A stretch of DNA of 64,000 nt, from the NCBI RefSeq assembly GCF_003651245.1, contig NZ_RAPE01000005.1, positions 124,001 to 188,000 on the forward strand, read 5' to 3'. The notes beneath the pieces were generated by a model. The model was not told the origin of the DNA, did no database searches, and saw only the letters and a list, made by a program, of their open reading frames with translations. This DNA is from Roseovarius spongiae. Its GTDB lineage: Bacteria > Pseudomonadota > Alphaproteobacteria > Rhodobacterales > Rhodobacteraceae. The position numbers were made by a program, and so were the translations under genes. This document shows positions 35,328 through 43,438 of the stretch, piece after piece. The stretch's first letter is position 1. Each line of letters begins with the position of its first letter.

Positions 35328-36020
35328 GTGTATGACATCCTGCGCGCGCAGATCCTCAACCTCGACCGCGAGCCGGGGACCGATCTGGACGAGGCCGCGC
35401 TGGTCAAGGAGATCGGCATTTCCCGCACCCCCGTGCGCGAGGCGATCATCCGGCTCGCCTCCGAAGAGCTGGTGACGATCCTGCCCAATCGCGGCGCGAT
35501 GGTCGCCCCGATCAACCTGACCGATTTTCCGCGTTATCTCGAGGCGTTCGACCTCCTGCAGCGCGCGGTGACGCGGCTGGCCGCGATCCGGCGCAGCGAT
35601 GCGGACATGGGGGCGATCGAACAGGCCATGCAGGATTTCGACACCCAAGCCCGCGCCGGCGATCCGGTCGCCACCACGATCGCGAATCGCGACTTCCACA
35701 ACACGATCGGCGCCGCGTCGGGAAACAGGTTCCTGTGCGATCAATACGCGCGGATGCTGAACCTCGGCATGCGGTATTCACGCTTTCCCTTCGGGATCGG
35801 AACCGACGACCGCGACGAAGAGGGGCTGGAGCAGCACCTGCAAAACGTGATGAACGATCACCACCGCATCGCGCAGGCGATCCGGGCGCGGGATGCGGAG
35901 CTTGCCGAACGGCTCGGGCATGAGCACACGATCCTGTTCCGCGAACGGATCATGAAATACCTGAACGACAGCAAGACGACCAAGATCGCCTGCGCCCAAT
36001 CGGACGTCTTCTCGGCCTGA
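35328..36020 (+). CDS. GntR-family (FCD-type) transcriptional regulator
   Basis: A 230-residue GntR regulator in the hyuAB operon. The winged helix is at the N-terminus (VYDILRAQILNLDREPGTDLDEAALVKEIGISRTPVREAIIRL), followed by the all-helical FCD ligand-binding domain (FDLLQRAVTRLAAIRRS; DFHNTIGAASGNRFLCDQY; NDHHRIAQAIRARDAE). It probably represses the divergent catabolic genes. The first usable standard start is GTG at 35328, which is short for the N-terminal helix. A perfect ribosome site (GGGGAG) sits 7 nt before an ATC codon at 35265 that would give a normal IAKGSKETGKRRLIKG leader, so translation may start there. Confidence 0.85.
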   Translation: MYDILRAQILNLDREPGTDLDEAALVKEIGISRTPVREAIIRLASEELVTILPNRGAMVAPINLTDFPRYLEAFDLLQRAVTRLAAIRRSDADMGAIEQAMQDFDTQARAGDPVATTIANRDFHNTIGAASGNRFLCDQYARMLNLGMRYSRFPFGIGTDDRDEEGLEQHLQNVMNDHHRIAQAIRARDAELAERLGHEHTILFRERIMKYLNDSKTTKIACAQSDVFSA

Positions 36021-36035
36021 CGGCGTCGCCGCGCC

Positions 36036-36602
36036 TCACCCCGGAACGAGCGCCTGCACCAGCCTGCGGATATCCTGCGCCACGCTGTCGAACTCCGCGC
36101 CGCCATTGGCGATCCCCTGGCTGGCGTTGAACAACAGCGCGGCAAGGCGTGACGCCTCTCCGGCCTTGCTTCCGCCGACGCGCAACTCGGCGGCGATCTC
36201 CGCCTCGATAGCCCGGTCGAGTGCTGCGAAACGGCCGCTGCTCGTGCGGGTCTTTTCCGCGAACAGGTCATCCGCGAAGGGCGAGCGGCGCACCAGTTCG
36301 TCAATGATCCGATGCTTGGCGATCAGCGCGGCTGCGATCCGCGTGGGCGCCGGCCCGTCGCCGGCAAGCGCGGATTCCACGGCATGCTGCAACCGTTCCG
36401 CAACCCGATCAGCGGCGGCGGCAAAAACCGCGTCCTTGTCCGGCGCATAGCCGTAGAGCGTCGCCTTGGACACGCCTGCGGCCTCGGCGATCCCCTCCAT
36501 CGTCGCGCCTCGGAACCCCCGCGCGACAAAGACCGCCTCCGCGGCGTCGAGGATCTTCTGCCAGCGCGCGGCCTTCAGCGGCGAGAGCGGAGGCGTCGGC
36601 AT
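36036..36602 (-). CDS. TetR-family transcriptional regulator
   Basis: A 188-residue TetR repressor, divergent from the NAD-dependent epimerase. The helix-turn-helix reads GATMEGIAEAAGVSKATLYGYAPDKDAVFAAAADRV, residues about 30-65. The C-terminal ligand-binding domain shows LVRRSPFADDLFAEKTRTS. It probably represses both itself and the epimerase through the palindromic operator in the shared intergenic region. No effector is known. Confidence 0.88.
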   Translation of the reverse strand: MPTPPLSPLKAARWQKILDAAEAVFVARGFRGATMEGIAEAAGVSKATLYGYAPDKDAVFAAAADRVAERLQHAVESALAGDGPAPTRIAAALIAKHRIIDELVRRSPFADDLFAEKTRTSSGRFAALDRAIEAEIAAELRVGGSKAGEASRLAALLFNASQGIANGGAEFDSVAQDIRRLVQALVPG

Positions 36603-36615
36603 CTTGCGTATCGTC

Positions 36616-36666
36616 TTGTCAAAATCATACGAAATCGCTTATATTCGTTCATATTGTATGATTCAA
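36616..36666. promoter_or_regulatory. Divergent promoter with TetR inverted-repeat operator
   Basis: AATCATAC (36623-36630) and GTATGATT (36656-36663) form a perfect 8-bp inverted repeat with centres 33 bp apart. Rightward promoter: TTGTCA (36616-36621), TATATT (36640-36645), spacer 18. Leftward promoter: TTGAAT (36666-36661), TATAAG (36643-36638), spacer 17. The promoters share their -10 area, so one repressor could shut both. Confidence 0.65.
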
Positions 36667-36677
36667 TCGGGAACATC

Positions 36678-37715
36678 ATGACCGATTCCATCCTTCTGAG
36701 CGGCGCGACCGGCTTTATCGCCGGCCACGCGATCGAGTCGCTTCTCGCCGCCGGGCATCGCGTCAGGGGCACGGTGCGCGACCCCGCACAGACGGACAGG
36801 ACGGCGCATCTGCGCGCCATGCCCGGCGCGGAGGAGCGGCTCGAACTGGTCGCCGCCGACCTCACGGATGACGACCCGTTCTCGGCCCACGCGGATGTCG
36901 ACGTCGCGCTGCACATGGCGAGCCCCTACGTGCTGAACGTGACCGATCCGCAGCGCGACCTGGTCGATCCGGCGGTGCAGGGCACGCTGTCGATGCTGAC
37001 CGCGGCGGCCGCGTCGAAACGGGTGCGCCGGGTGGTCCTGACCTCCTCCATGGCGGCGATCACCGACCAGCCCGACGGGCGCATCCTGACGGAGGAGGAC
37101 TGGAACGCGCGCAGCAGCCTGACCCGCAACCCCTATTACTACTCCAAGACGATGGCCGAACGCGCCGCGTGGGATTTCATGGAGCGCGATAAGCCCGGTT
37201 TCGACCTGGTCGTGATCAACCCGTTCATGGTGATCGGCCCGGCGCATACGGATGCGATCAATACCTCCAATCAGGTTCTGGCGGACATCGCGACCGGCAG
37301 GTATCCGGCGATCATGGCGCTGGAATGGGGCTTCGTCGACGTACGCGACGTGGCGGCGGCCCATGTGGCGGCGCTGGATCCCGACGTGCCGTCCGGTCGA
37401 TATATCTGCGCCAGCGGCAACATGGACATGGCCCAAATCGTCGACCTGATGCGCCGCGAGGGCTATGGCCGTGGCAAGCTGCCGAAGCTGCGCCTCGCCG
37501 GCAGGTTCGGCACCGCGCTGATGCGCCTGGCGAGCCGCACCCAGCCCGCCGGAGTCGGCTCCTACCTGCGCACGCACCTGGGGCGGGCGCCGCATTTCGA
37601 CAACTCCAAGATCCGGCGCGAGATGGGCCTCACATTCCGCCCGCCCGAAGAAAGCGTGACCGACGCGCTGGCCGACCTCGCCGCACGCGGGCATGTCCCG
37701 GCCCCGCGCGCCTGA
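36678..37715 (+). CDS. NAD-dependent epimerase / dihydroflavonol reductase-like oxidoreductase
   Basis: A 345-residue extended short-chain dehydrogenase. The Rossmann motif is LLSGATGFIAGHAIESLLAAGH, the Thr/Ser-Tyr-Lys catalytic region reads SSMAAITDQP and YYYSKTMAERAAW, and NPFMVIGP follows, resembling dihydroflavonol/cinnamoyl-CoA reductases. It probably reduces an aldehyde or ketone substrate. ATG at 36678 is chosen; upstream codons belong to the TetR region. Control by the divergent TetR gene is likely. Confidence 0.85.
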   Translation: MTDSILLSGATGFIAGHAIESLLAAGHRVRGTVRDPAQTDRTAHLRAMPGAEERLELVAADLTDDDPFSAHADVDVALHMASPYVLNVTDPQRDLVDPAVQGTLSMLTAAAASKRVRRVVLTSSMAAITDQPDGRILTEEDWNARSSLTRNPYYYSKTMAERAAWDFMERDKPGFDLVVINPFMVIGPAHTDAINTSNQVLADIATGRYPAIMALEWGFVDVRDVAAAHVAALDPDVPSGRYICASGNMDMAQIVDLMRREGYGRGKLPKLRLAGRFGTALMRLASRTQPAGVGSYLRTHLGRAPHFDNSKIRREMGLTFRPPEESVTDALADLAARGHVPAPRA

Positions 37716-37801
37716 CGCCTGAAGGAAACGCCGCGACGTGGTTCCAGTAGCCGCGGCGATGAGCTAAGGGTGGGGGCGACTCAATCGAAAGACCCCGAGA
37801 G

Positions 37802-39001
37802 ATGACGATCGCGACCCGCTCCGGGACCCATCTGGCCGTGTTGGTGGCGCTGGGTTCCACACATCTTCTCAACGACATGATGCAATCTCTGATCCCGGCC
37901 TCCTACCCGATCCTCAAGGAGGCCTACGCGCTCGATTTCGTGCAGATCGGCATGATCACCCTCACCTTCCAGGTCGCCGGCGCGATGCTGCAACCCGTGG
38001 TCGGCATGGTGACGGACCGCCGCCCGGCGCCCTATTCGCCGGTGGTGGGGATGATGTTCACGCTGTCGGGTCTGGTCAGCCTCGCCTATGCGCATGGCTA
38101 TGCGATGATCCTGTTCTCGGTGGCCTCGATCGGCATCGGCTCTTCGATCTTCCACCCCGAGGCGACGCGCACCGCGCGCTACGCCGCCGGGGGGCGGCAG
38201 GGGCTGGCGCAGGGGATCTTTCAGGTGGGCGGACAGGCGGGCGGCGCGCTCGGGCCGGTCTTCGCCGCGCTGATCGTCGTGCCCTGGGGGCAGCCCAGCC
38301 TTGCGTGGTTCGCGGTTACCGCGCTCATGGCGATGATGCTCCTCCTATGGATCGGCAGCAAGCAGAGCCAGCTCAGCGCCGAGTTCACCGCGATGCGCGC
38401 GCGACGCCGCGCCACGGTCGAGCCAGTGACGCACGCGCCGCTGACCATCGGTATCGGCCTCGTCGTGCTGACCTTCCTGATGTTCACGAAGAACACCTAT
38501 AACGAGAGCTTCCGCTCGTTCTATACCTTCTACCTGATCGAACGGTTCGACCTGTCGATCCCCGCTTCGCAACTGATGCTCTTCGTCTTCCTGCTGGCGG
38601 CGGCGGTGGGCGTGCTGATCGGCGGCATCGTGGGCGACCGGATCGGGCGCTACCGGATCATCTGGATCTCGGTGCTGGGGCCGCTGCCGCTCACGCTGAT
38701 TCTGCCTTATGTCGATCTGTTCTGGACCGGGGTGCTGACCATCGCCATCAACCTGATCATGGCCAGCGCCTTCGCCTCGATCCTCATCTACGCGATGGAC
38801 CTGCTGCCCAACCGGATCGGCCTGATCGGCGGGCTGTTCTACGGGCTGAACTTCGGGCTGGGCGGGATCGCCGCGGCGCTGCTGGGCGTGCTGGCGGACA
38901 GTTACGGGGTCGAGACGGTCTATCGGATCTGCTCGTTCCTGCCGCTCGCCGGGTTGCTGGCGTGGTTCCTGCCCCGGATCGACGAAGAGGGCGGCGGCTG
39001 A
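37802..39001 (+). CDS. MFS transporter, fosmidomycin-resistance (Fsr) family
   Basis: A 399-residue 12-helix major facilitator protein. N-terminal THLLNDMMQSLIPASYPILKE and QIGMITLTFQVAGAMLQP, plus the segment GIGSSIFHPEATRTARYAAGGRQGLAQGIFQVGGQAGGALGP, are typical of Fsr-type exporters. It likely exports a drug-like compound; the physiological substrate is unknown. It stands alone 86 nt after the epimerase gene. A central cytosolic loop around residues 185-205 is charged. Confidence 0.87.
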   Translation: MTIATRSGTHLAVLVALGSTHLLNDMMQSLIPASYPILKEAYALDFVQIGMITLTFQVAGAMLQPVVGMVTDRRPAPYSPVVGMMFTLSGLVSLAYAHGYAMILFSVASIGIGSSIFHPEATRTARYAAGGRQGLAQGIFQVGGQAGGALGPVFAALIVVPWGQPSLAWFAVTALMAMMLLLWIGSKQSQLSAEFTAMRARRRATVEPVTHAPLTIGIGLVVLTFLMFTKNTYNESFRSFYTFYLIERFDLSIPASQLMLFVFLLAAAVGVLIGGIVGDRIGRYRIIWISVLGPLPLTLILPYVDLFWTGVLTIAINLIMASAFASILIYAMDLLPNRIGLIGGLFYGLNFGLGGIAAALLGVLADSYGVETVYRICSFLPLAGLLAWFLPRIDEEGGG

Positions 39002-39076
39002 TCCCGCAAAGGCGCCGGGAACCGATGCGCCCGTCTCACGTTATGTCCGCAATGCAGATATTAACGGAGATGCAAC

Positions 39077-39262
39077 ATGGAATATGGTCTTTTCGGCCTT
39101 CTCATCCTAATCGCGGACATTTACGCGATCTACCAGGTTCTCACGTCCGGCGCGAGCACGGCGGCCAAGGTGATCTGGACGCTGGTCATCCTCATCCTGC
39201 CCGTGCTTGGCTTTATCATCTGGCTTCTCGCGGGACCGAGGGCTAGCGCCGCGCGGGTCTGA
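39077..39262 (+). CDS. Small two-helix membrane protein, PLDc_N (phospholipase D N-terminal) domain
   Basis: A 61-residue protein made of two hydrophobic helices (about residues 4-20 and 30-50), with the central TAAKVIWTLVILILPVLGFIIWLL characteristic of the PLD_nuclease N-terminal domain, which occurs alone as a small membrane protein in many bacteria. Function unknown. A GGAG ribosome site lies upstream of the ATG. Confidence 0.8.
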   Translation: MEYGLFGLLILIADIYAIYQVLTSGASTAAKVIWTLVILILPVLGFIIWLLAGPRASAARV

Positions 39263-39276
39263 CGCGCGCAACGCAG

Positions 39277-39302
39277 GAAGGGGCGCAGGGATGCGCCCCT
39301 TC
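39277..39302. terminator. Hairpin between convergent small genes
   Basis: GAAGGGGCGCA and TGCGCCCCTTC form a perfect 11-bp stem with a 4-nt loop (GGGA) between the PLDc_N gene (+) and the zinc-ribbon gene (-). No T-tract follows on either strand, so it may act as a bidirectional terminator only with factors, or as an mRNA 3' end stabiliser. Confidence 0.5.
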
Positions 39303-39317
39303 ACGCGCAATCCGCCT

Positions 39318-39566
39318 TCAGAAATCGAAGAGATCCTCGAGAAACCCGCCGCGCTTTTTCTTGCGGCGCGGTTGCTCATTGCGGTCGTGGCCTGACGCCT
39401 CGTAGATCCGCGCCTGCGGTTGCGGAGGCACTTGGGCCGAGCGTTCAATGATCTTGTCCAGCTCGCCGCGATCGAGCCAGACCCCGCGACACTTGGGGCA
39501 GTAATCGATTTCCACACCGGCGCGCTCGGTCATGACGAGGTCGGCGCCGTCGATCGGACATTTCAT
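39318..39566 (-). CDS. TFIIB-type zinc-ribbon protein
   Basis: An 82-residue protein with a zinc-ribbon: MKCPIDG near the start and YCPKCRGVWLDRGEL around residues 22-36 (zf-TFIIB family). A helix DKIIERSAQ follows, then a Lys/Arg-rich patch (RRKKKRGG) and a short acidic amphipathic C-terminus FLEDLFDF. Such small proteins are widespread but uncharacterised; nucleic-acid or protein binding is inferred. Confidence 0.85.
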   Translation of the reverse strand: MKCPIDGADLVMTERAGVEIDYCPKCRGVWLDRGELDKIIERSAQVPPQPQARIYEASGHDRNEQPRRKKKRGGFLEDLFDF

Positions 39567-39759
39567 CGGGTTTCTCCGTCTTTCGGTTTCATCCGCACGG
39601 ATGTGGGGACCGCGGCGTCCCGCCGCAACGGGCCAGTCGGCATTTCGCCATTGCCCGCGCGCACGGCGCGCCTATAGTCCACCGCATGAGCCCGCCTTTC
39701 CCAACAGTACCACGCCGCAAGAAAACATGCGCCTTGCCGCGCGCGGGCGCCGGGGCTTC

Positions 39760-40389
39760 GTGACCGGACGGATTATCGAAACCGATGCCGACGTGGCCGA
39801 GGGGGCCGAGGCGCTCGCCAAAATGTGCCCGCGGATGGCGCATGGCTATGCGCTGATCGGCGCGCTGCCGCTCAGGCGCCGGCCGGACGGGTTCGCCGAG
39901 CTGCTGAGCGCGATCATAAGCCAGCAGGTCAGCGTCGCCTCGGCCTCCGCGATCTGGGCGCGGATGGAGGCGGCGAACCTCACCACCGAGGCGCGCGTCG
40001 CCGCCGCCGGAGAGGACGCCCTGCGCGCGGTCGGCCTCAGCCGGCAGAAGATACGCTATGCCCAGGCCCTGGCGGAGGCGGAGATCGACTATGCCGCGCT
40101 GCGCGACGCGCCCGACGAGGCGGTGATCGCGACATTGACCGCCGTACCGGGGATCGGCGCCTGGACGGCCGAGATCTACGCGATGTTCAGCCTTGGTCGC
40201 GCAGACGTCTTCGCCCCCGGCGACCTCGCGCTGCAAGAGGCGGCGCGGGTGCTCTATGGCCTGCCCGACCGCCCGAAGGAACGCCAGTTCCGCGAGATGG
40301 CGCAGGCATGGGCGCCGTGGCGGTCGGTTGCCGCGCGGCTGCTTTGGGCCTACTACCGCATAGACAAGCAAAGGGAAGGGATCAGATGA
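39760..40389 (+). CDS. DNA-3-methyladenine glycosylase II
   Basis: A ~209-residue AlkA-type HhH-GPD DNA glycosylase removing alkylated purines. The helix-hairpin-helix and catalytic region reads LTAVPGIGAWTAEIYAMFSLGRADVFAPGDLALQEAAR, where the Asp in FAPGD is the catalytic residue. ISQQVSVASASAIWARM precedes it. GTG at 39760 gives a start (VTGRIIETDADVAEGA) in line with family length; ATG at 39727 is an alternative with weaker ribosome site. The stop overlaps the downstream esterase start by 4 nt. Confidence 0.87.
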   Translation: MTGRIIETDADVAEGAEALAKMCPRMAHGYALIGALPLRRRPDGFAELLSAIISQQVSVASASAIWARMEAANLTTEARVAAAGEDALRAVGLSRQKIRYAQALAEAEIDYAALRDAPDEAVIATLTAVPGIGAWTAEIYAMFSLGRADVFAPGDLALQEAARVLYGLPDRPKERQFREMAQAWAPWRSVAARLLWAYYRIDKQREGIR

Positions 40390-41054
40390 CACGCGTATTG
40401 CAGGCCGGCCGCCGAGAGCCGCACTCGGGCGTGACAAGATCCATCGTCGTCTTTCTGCATGGCTACGGCGCCAACGGCGCCGACCTGTTGGGCCTTGCCG
40501 ATCCGCTGGGCGAGCACCTGCCGGACACGCTCTTCGTCTCGCCCGACGCGCCCGAAATGGTGCCGGGCATGCCGGGCGGCTATCAGTGGTTCCCGATCCC
40601 CTGGATCGACGGGTCGAGCGAGGAAGAGGCCGAGCGCGGGCTGCTGGCCGCTGCGGACGATCTCGACGCCTTTCTCGACGCGCTGATGGTGGACGAGGAC
40701 GTGCTGCCCGAACAGGTGGTGCTCTTCGGCTTCTCCCAGGGCACGATGATGGCGCTGCACGTCGCGCCCCGGCGCGAGGACGAGGTGGCGGGGATCGTGG
40801 CGTTCTCGGGCCGGCTGCTGCGCCCTGAACTGCTGGCCGACGAGGCGGTCAGCCGCCCGCCGATCCTGCTGGTGCACGGCGACGCCGACGACGTGGTGCC
40901 GCCGCGCTCGCTGCCCGAGGCGGCGGAGGCGTTGCAGACGGCGGGCTGGAGCGATGTCTACGCCCATGTGATGAAGGGGACCGGCCACGGCATCGCGCCC
41001 AACGGATTGCAGGTGGCGCTCGCCTTCATGGCGGACAAGCTGGGGCTGGGATAG
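40386..41054 (+). CDS. Alpha/beta hydrolase, carboxylesterase (phospholipase/carboxylesterase family)
   Basis: A 222-residue serine hydrolase of the phospholipase/carboxylesterase type. The nucleophile elbow is GFSQGTMMA, catalytic Asp is in VHGDADDVVPP and His in KGTGHGIAPNG; the oxyanion-hole motif is VVFLHGYGANG. Start at 40386 overlaps the glycosylase stop (ATGA), so the two are translated together. Physiological ester unknown. Confidence 0.9.
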   Translation: MTRVLQAGRREPHSGVTRSIVVFLHGYGANGADLLGLADPLGEHLPDTLFVSPDAPEMVPGMPGGYQWFPIPWIDGSSEEEAERGLLAAADDLDAFLDALMVDEDVLPEQVVLFGFSQGTMMALHVAPRREDEVAGIVAFSGRLLRPELLADEAVSRPPILLVHGDADDVVPPRSLPEAAEALQTAGWSDVYAHVMKGTGHGIAPNGLQVALAFMADKLGLG

Positions 41055-41111
41055 GCGCGAGAGTCGTCGAAGGTTTTTGCGAGGGCTATTGGTAACAGCC
41101 CTGCCCCTACC

Positions 41112-42332
41112 TCACGCAGCCGCGCGCGGGCGCATCACCAGCCAGATCAGCGCGCCGCCCGCCAGAGCGAGAAACGGCGCCATCGCCAGGTTCACGGCGG
41201 TCCAGCCGGCCTGCGCGTCCCCGCCCGAGCAGTTCATCAGCCCGCCCGAGGCCATGGATGCGACGGTGACGCCGCCGAACACCATCAGGTCGTTCAGCCC
41301 CTGCATCCGGCCGCGCTCATGCGGGGCGTGCGCCCCCGCGAGCATGGTCGTCGCGCCGATAAAGCCGAAATTCCAGCCCAGTCCCAGCAGGATCAGCGCG
41401 ATGAAGAAATTTTCCAGCGCGACCCCCTGAAGCGCCACCGCGCCCGCGCCCGCGAGGACGAACAGCCCCACGCCCATGATACGCTCGACCCCGAAGCGCG
41501 CGATCAGGTGCCCGGTGAAGAACGAAGGCACATACATCGCGAGCACATGAAGCGACACCACGTCGGCGGCGTTGTTCGCCTCGAACCCGCATCCGACGAC
41601 CGCCAGCGGGGCCGAGGTCATCACCAGGTTCATCAGCGCGTATGACACCATCGCGCAGATCACCGCGACCGCGATCCGCGGGGTTTTCAGCAACTCCAGC
41701 CTTGAGCGCCCGCGCGGGGCGTCCTGATCGGGCACCGGCGGCCTCGGGATGTCGAGCAGCAGGAACAGCAGCGAGCCGACGATATTGACCCCGATCACCG
41801 CGATATAGGTGCCGAGGAAAGGCACGACCATCGCGTCGCTGGTCAGTTTCACGAGCTGCGGGCCGATGATGGCGCTGACCAGCCCGCCGGCCATGACGTA
41901 GGAGATCGCCTTGGGGCGGAAGGCGTCGCTTGCGGTATCGGCGGCGGCGAAACGGTAGAAGCCGTGCGCGCTCATGTAGACGCCGGTGAGGAAGCTGCCC
42001 AGCAGGAAGACCGGGAACGAGGCGATCGCCAGTCCATAGGCGCCCACCGCGCCCCCCAGCGCGCCGCCGAAAGCGCCGGCGAAGAACCCCGCGCGGCGCC
42101 CGAATTTCTGCATCAAGGCCGCCATCGGCGTCGCCGTCACCATCGACCCGATGATGATCATCGTGATCGGCAGCGTGGCGAAGCAGACGTTGCTGGCCAG
42201 CGATTGCCCCGCCAGACCTCCGACGACGAAGATCATCGGCATCTGCGCGCCCAGAAGCGCCTGCGCGGACACCAGCACCGCCACGTTGCGGCGCGCGCGA
42301 CTGTCGTCGTGGGGAAGGGCTGCATCGGTCAT
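41112..42332 (-). CDS. MFS transporter
   Basis: A 406-residue 12-helix major facilitator protein (motifs FVVGGLAGQSLASNV, LMQKFGRRAGFFAGAFGGALGG, GATTMLAGAHAPHERGRMQGLNDLMVFGGVTVAS). The loop between helices 2 and 3 carries the usual Gly-Arg-Arg pattern. It is convergent with the esterase gene and its substrate cannot be inferred. Confidence 0.88.
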   Translation of the reverse strand: MTDAALPHDDSRARRNVAVLVSAQALLGAQMPMIFVVGGLAGQSLASNVCFATLPITMIIIGSMVTATPMAALMQKFGRRAGFFAGAFGGALGGAVGAYGLAIASFPVFLLGSFLTGVYMSAHGFYRFAAADTASDAFRPKAISYVMAGGLVSAIIGPQLVKLTSDAMVVPFLGTYIAVIGVNIVGSLLFLLLDIPRPPVPDQDAPRGRSRLELLKTPRIAVAVICAMVSYALMNLVMTSAPLAVVGCGFEANNAADVVSLHVLAMYVPSFFTGHLIARFGVERIMGVGLFVLAGAGAVALQGVALENFFIALILLGLGWNFGFIGATTMLAGAHAPHERGRMQGLNDLMVFGGVTVASMASGGLMNCSGGDAQAGWTAVNLAMAPFLALAGGALIWLVMRPRAAA

Positions 42333-42382
42333 GCGACCGGTGCTAGACGGATTGGTTCACCGCCGCAAGTCCGTCCGCTCGC

Positions 42383-43234
42383 TCAACACGCCTCTGCCGG
42401 ACGCCCCCGGGCCAGCGGGTCGAGGTCGCGCGGCGCACCGCCGGCCATCATCCCCTGCCAGTCCAGCACCTGGCGCATCAGCACCGAGCGGCCCACGCAG
42501 AGCAGCGCCGGGGGTTCCAGCCCGCTGGCCGCGATATCGGCCGCCATCCGGCCCAGCGTCGTCTCGAGCACCTTCTGTTCCGGCGTGGTGGCTGCGCAGA
42601 CAACCGCGCAGGGCTCGTCCGCCGGGCGGCCCGCGTCGAGCAGCGCGGCGCTGATACGGGCGGCGTGCTTCATGCCCATGTAGATCACCAGCACCTGCGA
42701 TCCCTCGGCGATCGCCTTCCAGTTCAGCGACGAGGGCGTCTGCCCCGACTGATCGTGCCCGGTGATGAAGGTCACCGACTGGTTCACGTCGCGATGGGTG
42801 ACCGGGATGCCCGCATAGGCCAGCCCGCCGATCCCGGCGCTGATGCCGGGGATGATGCGCACCGGAACGCCGTTCTGCACCAGCGTCTGCGCCTCCTCGC
42901 CGCCGCGTCCGAAGACGAAGGGATCGCCGCCCTTGAGCCGCAGCACCCGCTTGCCCGCGCGGGCGAGTTCAACAAGGCGCAGCGATATGTCGCGCTGTTT
43001 CGCCGAAGGCTTGCCGCCACGCTTGCCGGCGTAGATGTGCCGGGCCTTCGGCGCCCAGCGCAGGATATCCTCGGACACGAGCGCGTCGAAGACCACGACA
43101 TCCGCCTGCCGCAGCGCGTTGAGCGCGTGCAGCGTCAGCAGCCCCGGATCGCCGGGACCGGCCCCGCAGAGCCAGACCCAGCCGGGCTCAAGCGCGGGCC
43201 AGTCGCCCGGCGGAAAGGGAATCGGGTCTTTCAT
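42383..43234 (-). CDS. cobA: Uroporphyrinogen-III C-methyltransferase
   Basis: A 283-residue SUMT enzyme that adds two methyl groups to uroporphyrinogen III to give precorrin-2, the branch to siroheme and cobalamin. Conserved motifs: VWLCGAGPGDPGLLTL, VLRLKGGDPFVFGRGGEE, IIPGISAGIGGLAYAGIPVTHRD and VIYMGMKHA. It is the stand-alone version, not fused to a dehydrogenase/ferrochelatase as CysG is. The start at MKDPIPF (43234) is chosen over upstream low-complexity residues. Confidence 0.95.
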   Translation of the reverse strand: MKDPIPFPPGDWPALEPGWVWLCGAGPGDPGLLTLHALNALRQADVVVFDALVSEDILRWAPKARHIYAGKRGGKPSAKQRDISLRLVELARAGKRVLRLKGGDPFVFGRGGEEAQTLVQNGVPVRIIPGISAGIGGLAYAGIPVTHRDVNQSVTFITGHDQSGQTPSSLNWKAIAEGSQVLVIYMGMKHAARISAALLDAGRPADEPCAVVCAATTPEQKVLETTLGRMAADIAASGLEPPALLCVGRSVLMRQVLDWQGMMAGGAPRDLDPLARGRPAEAC

Positions 43235-43438
43235 CCGTCTTCTATGGCGCGGTTCGTAGGACGCGAAAAGAGGGCCGGACGTGCGCGCGGGCGGCGCCGG
43301 CGGCACGGACGTTCGGACAGGCGCAGGGAGGCTGGCGCGCAGTTTCGCCGCTGTGCGGGAAAGTGGAACGATATCACTGCCGAATGGGAGCGCCGCGGAA
43401 TATCGTCCTAATTTTCACGCAGTCCGCGCCGCGGTTCG

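Noticed and set aside
33702..35744. 680-codon antisense frame over hyuB
   Set aside because: hyuB is coupled to hyuA and has family motifs; the antisense frame is a shadow.
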